From the NCBI GenBank assembly GCA_903930745.1, contig CAIYZX010000427.1, positions 1 to 5,590 on the forward strand: a stretch of DNA of 5,590 nucleotides. Reading direction: 5' to 3'. Under the pieces are notes generated by a model. That model worked only from the letters and a program-made list of their open reading frames with translations, was not told the origin of the DNA and searched no databases. The position numbers and the translations under genes were made by a program. The stretch comes from an uncultured Chloroflexota bacterium (GTDB lineage Bacteria; Chloroflexota; Limnocylindria; Limnocylindrales; CSP1-4). Numbering within the stretch: the first letter of the stretch is position 1; each line of letters begins with the position of its first letter. Positions 5,377 to 5,590 of the stretch are shown here, piece after piece.

Positions 5377-5385
5377 TACATGCGA

Positions 5386-5590
5386 GTGACCAGGCTTCTT
5401 ATCGTCGAAGACCACACGGCCATCGCCCAGGGTCTGTCCGTTCTTCTGTCCGGCCCGGAGATCGACGTCGTCGGCACCGCCGGTGATGCCGAGACGGCGG
5501 ATGAGCTCATGCGCACCGGCGACCCGGATCTCGTGCTGTGTGACGTGATGCTGGGTGGCCGCGATGTTGGCTTCGACCTGCTGGCGCGTC
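5386..5590 (+). CDS. Response regulator, NarL/LuxR-type receiver, 3' truncated by window edge
   Basis: 68 complete codons are visible from GTG 5386 (ATG 5380 would add two residues). The product is the receiver domain of a two-component response regulator, phosphorylated by a partner sensor kinase in the cytoplasm. Seen are the acidic pair E8-D9 followed by H10, the amphipathic helix of residues 11-22, the V-V-G-T-A strand at 28-32, and P-D-L-V-L-C-D-V-M-L at 47-56, in which D53 is the phosphate acceptor. The E-D-H start and V-V-G-T-A are typical of the NarL/FixJ group, so a C-terminal LuxR-type helix-turn-helix is expected beyond the window but not seen. The late receiver residues T and K also lie outside. 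No sensor kinase gene is present upstream; it may lie downstream. Divergent from the unknown gene across 450 nt. Confidence 0.88.
   Translation, partial: MTRLLIVEDHTAIAQGLSVLLSGPEIDVVGTAGDAETADELMRTGDPDLVLCDVMLGGRDVGFDLLAR

Larger units (their letters stand above)
4936..5385. other. 450-nt divergent intergenic region
   Basis: No convincing gene lies here. Open frames on both strands across this stretch have arginine-, proline- and serine-rich shadow translations. It separates the leftward unknown gene from the rightward response regulator, so it should hold promoters for both. The part around 5041-5130 is visibly less GC-rich than its surroundings, as expected for promoter DNA, and contains inverted and direct repeats listed separately. 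The part from 5179 to 5353 is a run of short hairpins. I found no tRNA and no riboswitch that I recognise. Confidence 0.6.

Noticed and set aside
5109..5516. 135-codon minus-strand open frame across the response regulator start
   Set aside because: It is antisense to a clear receiver domain and has serine-, arginine- and proline-rich shadow composition.

Overview
This is a very GC-rich bacterial window, roughly 70% G+C by eye, with strong third-position G/C in the real reading frames and three GTG starts in addition to ATG. These features suit Actinomycetota, Chloroflexota (such as the uncultured soil and freshwater lineages) or another high-GC phylum. The sequence alone does not settle which. 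An exported multiheme c-type cytochrome points to an organism with a cytochrome c maturation system and respiratory or extracellular electron transfer ability.

Layout. (1) Positions 1-2012, plus strand: a two-gene operon. It holds the 3' three quarters of a Gfo/Idh/MocA-family oxidoreductase, followed 8 nt later by a fold-type II PLP enzyme of the diaminopropionate ammonia-lyase family. (2) Positions 2013-2070: a short convergent gap with a strong hairpin that probably terminates both sides. (3) Positions 2071-4935, minus strand: three genes reading leftward in the order unknown 252-aa protein, CPBP-family membrane protease, heptaheme cytochrome c. They are separated by gaps of 120 and 201 nt that carry hairpins, so they need not be one transcript. 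(4) Positions 4936-5385: a 450-nt divergent intergenic region rich in inverted and direct repeats. (5) From 5386, plus strand: the start of a NarL/LuxR-type response regulator that runs off the window.

How the genes work together. The first two genes look like small-molecule catabolism (NAD(P)-dependent sugar or cyclitol type oxidation, and beta-elimination of an amino acid), probably translationally coupled. The cytochrome is an exported electron carrier in which the number of heme motifs (7), motif cysteines (14) and spare histidines (7) match exactly, suggesting bis-histidine ligation throughout. The unknown protein, the protease and the response regulator share no obvious pathway with it.

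I found no mobile element, CRISPR array, tRNA or rRNA. No clearly new multi-gene system is visible. The best leads are the cytochrome's ligand arithmetic, the unrecognised 252-aa protein, a 20-bp perfect palindrome at its stop codon, and the repeat-rich divergent region in front of the response regulator.
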